DNA of 37,654 nt. It comes from Acidobacteriota bacterium (GTDB taxonomy: Bacteria > Acidobacteriota > Terriglobia > Terriglobales > Acidobacteriaceae). The stretch spans positions 1 through 37,654 of the forward strand of contig JAKAXU010000031.1 in assembly GCA_021816455.1 (NCBI GenBank), written 5' to 3'. Both the position numbers and the translations under genes were made by a program. The notes under the pieces were generated by a model. That model saw nothing but the letters and a program-made list of their open reading frames with translations, did no database searches and had not been told where the DNA came from. Position 1 is the first letter of the stretch; the number at the start of each line of letters is the position of its first letter. Shown piece by piece: positions 34,660-37,654 of the stretch.

Positions 34660-35430
34660 TTACCTCCGGCTGTTCAGCTTCGACAACAGGTTCAGCATCT
34701 CCATATAGAGCCATACCAGGGTAACCATCAGGCCGAATGCGCCGTACCACTCCATGTATTTGGGAGCGCCGACGCGGACGCCGGTCTCGATCATGTCAAA
34801 GTCGAGGACGAGGTTCATGGCCGCGATGCCGACGATGACCAGGCTGATGCCGATGCTTAGCGGGCCGGAGCCATTGAGCGTGGTGAAGCGCACGTGGAAG
34901 AACCCCAACACCATTTGAGCGAGGTAGAAGAGCATGACCGCGCCGGTCGCGGCGACGATTCCCAGCCGCATCTTGTTGGTCACCCGGATAAGCCCCGAAC
35001 GGTAGGCCAGCAGCAGCACGAGCATCACTCCAAAGGTCAGGCTTACCGCCTCGATCGCAATCCCCGGCCAGCGCAGCTCGAACATCGCCGACATTCCGCC
35101 CAGTACCAACCCTTCGCACAGCGCGTAGGCCGGAGCCGTCACTCCGGCCCATTCCTTCTTGAAGATGGTCACCATCGCCATCACCAGGCCGCCGATCAGT
35201 CCCAGCATCATCCATCCGCTCACCGAGGCCGGATTTCCCGACGCCAGAAACTGTTCCCAGGTCCAGTACGCCGTCGCCATCGCGCAGACCAGCAGGATGC
35301 CGGTCTTGTTTACCGTGCCGTTCAGCGTCATCGTCTCGCCGAGCTGCATCGGGTACCCACCCGTATTGTTGCCCCCGCCGCGAAACTGCCGCTCACTCAA
35401 TGCCGGATTCGACGTTCTCATCAGTGCCAT
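34660..35430 (-). CDS. Bax inhibitor-1/YccA family membrane protein
   Basis: The 256-residue protein has about seven hydrophobic segments. MALMRTSNPALSERQF at the start, the segment ending VTAPAYALCEGLVLGG and the C-terminal MEWYGAFGLMVTLVWLYMEMLNLLSKL are typical of the YccA/BI-1 (TMBIM) family of ion-leak or stress-related channels. GGAGAG seven bases before the ATG at 35430 was taken as the start; frames open upstream and an ATG at 35421 is possible. The bacterial role of the family is poorly known. It is 88 bases from pncA on the same strand. Confidence 0.88.
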   Translation of the reverse strand: MALMRTSNPALSERQFRGGGNNTGGYPMQLGETMTLNGTVNKTGILLVCAMATAYWTWEQFLASGNPASVSGWMMLGLIGGLVMAMVTIFKKEWAGVTAPAYALCEGLVLGGMSAMFELRWPGIAIEAVSLTFGVMLVLLLAYRSGLIRVTNKMRLGIVAATGAVMLFYLAQMVLGFFHVRFTTLNGSGPLSIGISLVIVGIAAMNLVLDFDMIETGVRVGAPKYMEWYGAFGLMVTLVWLYMEMLNLLSKLNSRR

Positions 35431-35518
35431 GCTTGTTCTCTCCATTACCTCGGGCCGCCTGACTGGCAGGCCTCCAAGCTTCATCATAGTCTTCGATGCA
35501 AGCCAATGCCACACCGTC

Positions 35519-36151
35519 TCAGCCCGCCAACTCGCTCACCGTCACCCGCCCAACCCCTGCCTGCTCCAGCATCCTGTCCATGCGAGCCACGCTTCCGGCC
35601 AGGCCCACTGACCGGCAGGCATCCACCACCACCCACGCTTCAAATCCCAACTCCAGCGCATCGAGCGCCGAATACCCGACGCAGTAGTCATACGCCAACC
35701 CGGCCAGAAACACCCGCTTGAAGCCTCGCTCACGCAGGTAACCCGTCAGCCCGGTCACCGTCCGCCGATCGTTCTCCCGAAACGCCGAATACGAATCAAT
35801 CCCCGCCCGAAATCCCTTGCGCACAATCAACTGCGCCCGATCCACCCGCAACTCCGGATGAAACTCTGCGCCGGGCGATCCGGCGACGCAATGCACCGGC
35901 CACAGCACCTGCGGCCCGTACGCCATCTCCACCACGTCATACGCCTGCCGCCCGGCGTGCTGCGTGGCAAAGGAGCGATGATCGGGCGGGTGCCAGTCCT
36001 GGGTTAGCACCACGTGCCGGAATCGATCCATCGATCGGTTCACAGGCTCCACGACCGCATCTCCGTCTTCGATCGCCAGCGCTCCGCCGGAGCAGAAATC
36101 CCGCTGTACGTCCACTACCACAAGCACGTTTTCGTCGCCGCATGCCTGCAT
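35519..36151 (-). CDS. pncA: Nicotinamidase
   Basis: This 210-residue enzyme deamidates nicotinamide to nicotinate for NAD salvage. The catalytic triad is Asp14 (VVVDVQRDF), Lys112 (VRKGFRAG) and Cys157 (AYDYCVGYSA). The metal ligands are Asp52 and His54 (TQDWHPPDH) and His87 (WPVHCVAG), in almost the same positions as in the E. coli enzyme. GGGAGG lies nine bases before the ATG at 36151. A longer frame upstream is not supported. Confidence 0.95.
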   Translation of the reverse strand: MQACGDENVLVVVDVQRDFCSGGALAIEDGDAVVEPVNRSMDRFRHVVLTQDWHPPDHRSFATQHAGRQAYDVVEMAYGPQVLWPVHCVAGSPGAEFHPELRVDRAQLIVRKGFRAGIDSYSAFRENDRRTVTGLTGYLRERGFKRVFLAGLAYDYCVGYSALDALELGFEAWVVVDACRSVGLAGSVARMDRMLEQAGVGRVTVSELAG

Positions 36152-36353
36152 TCGGTCGCGCCTCCCGCGCCGCATCCTTTTGTCTTCGTAGCTTCCACAG
36201 CGTCGCAGTGTTGCCGCTGTCAAAACTCTACTTCAAAAATCTCTTGCCTCGACACAACTTCTGCCGCTGGCTTTGTCTCTCATCGATTAGACTGTTTTCG
36301 CTGCGTCAGCCGTTCCAACGGCGTTCCCGGCGTCTACCCTCGGAGGTTCCCGC

Positions 36354-37418
36354 GTGTCGCCATCCGGCTCCATCTACTGTCTTGCTCTGGCCCTCGCCTT
36401 CGCGCCATGCATCATGTCCGCCCAGCCCGCCGCCAAACCCACCTCACAGATCATTGCCACCGACTTCATCGTTACCGATGCCAAAGGCCATCGCGTCACC
36501 AATCTTCAAGCCAGCGATTTCACGGTGCAGGATAACGGCGCACCGCGCAAGATTCTCGCCTTCCAACTGCCGCGCGTTGCGCAATCCCCGACCGCCAAAC
36601 CTGTGCCGCCGGACGCAATCGATATCATCCTGGACAACGTCAATACCCCGGACATCCGCGTTGCCTACATCCGCCAGGCGACGGAGAAATTCCTCCGTTT
36701 GGAAGGCAGCAATCTCCCTAGTCCGGTTTCCATCTACCTCTTCAACGGCAAAGGAGCCATCCTCGTCGCCGGTCCATCGACGGACGGCAACCAGCTCGCC
36801 GCTCAGTTGGACGCCACCGAGGCCAGCCAGCGGCCATTCCTGAAGATCGAAGGTTTTTACAATCTCACCGATCGCCTCCAGGCTTCGCTGGATACGGTAG
36901 GAGCTTTTCTCGCGCACCAGTCCTCGCTGCCCGGCCATAAGCTGGTGCTTTGGATTGGGCGCGGCTGGCCGCTGATGATGAACACCCAGACCTTCGCCGA
37001 TCGCAAGCAGGAGCTGACTTTTTTCAACGCGCTCACCAGCCTCTGGTCTACCTCGCGCCACGCTCGCGTCACCTTTTACGCACTTGATCCATCGCGCAGC
37101 CCCGACGAGCGTACCGTCGACTGGGAGGACTACGTGCTTTACCTCAAGCCGGTTACGAACCCGCTCCACACGCCCGTTGGCAGCCTCTCCATCCAGGCTC
37201 TTTCGGTCAACACCGGCGGTCTCGCGCTTCCGTTTTCCGGAGAAACAAGTCTCTCCGGCACCATCGCCCGAACCATCCGCGACGCCAACAAATCCTACTT
37301 TCTGGCTTTTGCCTCGCCGATCGACCCCAAACCGGACCAGTACCACAGCCTCAAGATCACCGTCGATAAACCTGGCCTCACCGTCCGCTGCCGCGCAGGT
37401 TTTTACAGTGGCCAGTAA
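36354..37418 (+). CDS. VWFA-related acidobacterial-type exported protein
   Basis: The 354-residue product has a signal peptide (about 1-23), then a beta domain with VTDAKGHRVTNLQASDFTVQDNGAPRKI, followed by a von Willebrand A-like domain (about 85-230) and a C-terminal beta domain ending in VRCRAGFYSG. This order matches the VWFA-related domain family greatly expanded in Acidobacteriota. The metal-site DxSxS is not seen; the corresponding segment reads DAIDIILDNVNT, so classical MIDAS binding is unlikely. The start is GTG, with GGAGG seven bases before it. Function is unknown; extracellular binding is likely. Confidence 0.88.
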   Translation: MSPSGSIYCLALALAFAPCIMSAQPAAKPTSQIIATDFIVTDAKGHRVTNLQASDFTVQDNGAPRKILAFQLPRVAQSPTAKPVPPDAIDIILDNVNTPDIRVAYIRQATEKFLRLEGSNLPSPVSIYLFNGKGAILVAGPSTDGNQLAAQLDATEASQRPFLKIEGFYNLTDRLQASLDTVGAFLAHQSSLPGHKLVLWIGRGWPLMMNTQTFADRKQELTFFNALTSLWSTSRHARVTFYALDPSRSPDERTVDWEDYVLYLKPVTNPLHTPVGSLSIQALSVNTGGLALPFSGETSLSGTIARTIRDANKSYFLAFASPIDPKPDQYHSLKITVDKPGLTVRCRAGFYSGQ

Positions 37419-37532
37419 GTCTCAGTCTGGTCCACCAGTTTTTTGCGGTCTTCAGTCGTATTCCCGGCGTGCTACAGTGAATCCTAGATCAGCCGCAATG
37501 TTCTTTCATTACCATCTGACTGATCTTCTTTA

Positions 37533-37654
37533 GAGCATTTTCCTAAATAGTGTAGACTGGTTTTGGCGACTCTTTGCGGCGAACAAAGACATGGGAAAAC
37601 CCCTTGGGGATGATCTGCGTCGTAAACTTCTTTTCGCCTATGATCAAGGCGAGG
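37533..37654 (+). mobile_element. Left end of an IS630-type insertion sequence, cut by the window edge
   Basis: A transposase start (see the partial gene) lies about 60 bases after GAGCATTTTCCTAAATAGTG, which directly follows a TA at 37531-37532. TA is the target duplicated by IS630 elements. The terminal inverted repeat cannot be confirmed without the other end. The boundary is a proposal. Confidence 0.5.
37591..37654 (+). CDS. IS630-type transposase, N-terminal fragment
   Basis: The 21 visible codons from ATG at 37591 read MGKPLGDDLRRKLLFAYDQG and continue past the window edge. This closely resembles the N terminus of IS630-family transposases before their helix-turn-helix. The rest, including the DDE catalytic domain, is outside. 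No strong ribosome binding site is seen. The class rests on a short match. Confidence 0.65.
   Translation, partial: MGKPLGDDLRRKLLFAYDQGE

Noticed and set aside
32212..36198. The 13-mer CTTCGTAGCTTCC occurs near 32212 and near 36184, with a related inverted copy of its core near 23430.
   Set aside because: Several 13-base repeats are expected by chance in a window of this size, and the flanks do not match.
1..37654. CRISPR arrays, toxin-antitoxin pairs and known multi-gene defence systems.
   Set aside because: No regularly spaced repeats or recognisable gene pairs of these kinds were found; the HEPN-like gene stands alone.

Overview
The window looks like chromosomal DNA of an acidobacterium of the Terriglobia type. 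Pointers are a VWFA-related protein of the kind expanded in Acidobacteriota, a very large secreted sedolisin-like protein with Ig-like repeats, and high-GC, densely packed housekeeping genes. No species can be named from sequence alone. The family assignments come from motif recognition; no database search was run.

Layout. Positions 1-3339: the 3' half of tRNA-Asp(GUC), then a complete arsenic cluster, arsC-arsM on the minus strand and arsR-acr3 on the plus strand, driven by overlapping face-to-face promoters around a 35-bp dyad. Positions 3552-8750: two secreted proteins, an acetamidase/formamidase-family protein and a sedolisin-like protein whose catalytic motifs look degraded. Positions 8893-14029 (minus): a four-gene efflux operon, in transcription order outer-membrane factor, YtcA-like lipoprotein, HlyD adaptor and FUSC transporter. 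This is the gene content of E. coli ytcA-mdtNOP in another order. Positions 14275-17915: tRNA-Phe(GAA), an exported adenosine deaminase-like enzyme and gamma-glutamyltransferase. Positions 17959-19451: an AAA/DUF4143 ATPase split by a -1 frameshift at a run of eight T. Positions 19550-23387: plsC, folC, maf and hemB, with a 20-bp inverted repeat in the folC/maf gap. Positions 23608-24508: merT, merP and a GDCCVxC protein, with no mercuric reductase or MerR in view. Positions 24587-28094: a T4-type lysozyme, an unlisted 35-residue small membrane protein and mutS2. Positions 28101-31224: ribokinase with a sugar transporter, an exported protein of unknown role and a small monooxygenase-like protein. 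Positions 31293-36151: a DUF1761-like membrane protein, recA, a HEPN-like protein of unknown function, a Bax-inhibitor-1 protein and nicotinamidase. Positions 36354-37654: the VWFA-related protein and the left end of an IS630-type insertion sequence cut by the window edge.

How the genes work together. Arsenate is reduced by ArsC, and arsenite is exported by Acr3 or methylated by ArsM, under ArsR control. The mer genes would bring Hg(II) into the cell and so need a reductase elsewhere. The secreted acetamidase, deaminase and gamma-glutamyltransferase suggest periplasmic scavenging of nitrogen compounds. The sugar transporter and ribokinase form a small uptake operon. Several genes (arsR, the ATPase, mutS2, the HEPN-like gene) lack a ribosome binding site and have a -10-like hexamer just before the start codon, which suggests leaderless transcripts are common here.

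Most notable points: the ars promoter/operator architecture, the ArsR with an unusual cysteine set, the folC/maf inverted repeat, the frameshifted ATPase, the HEPN-like gene divergent from recA, the sedolisin lacking canonical catalytic motifs, and the mer transport set without a reductase. I did not find a clearly new multi-gene system.
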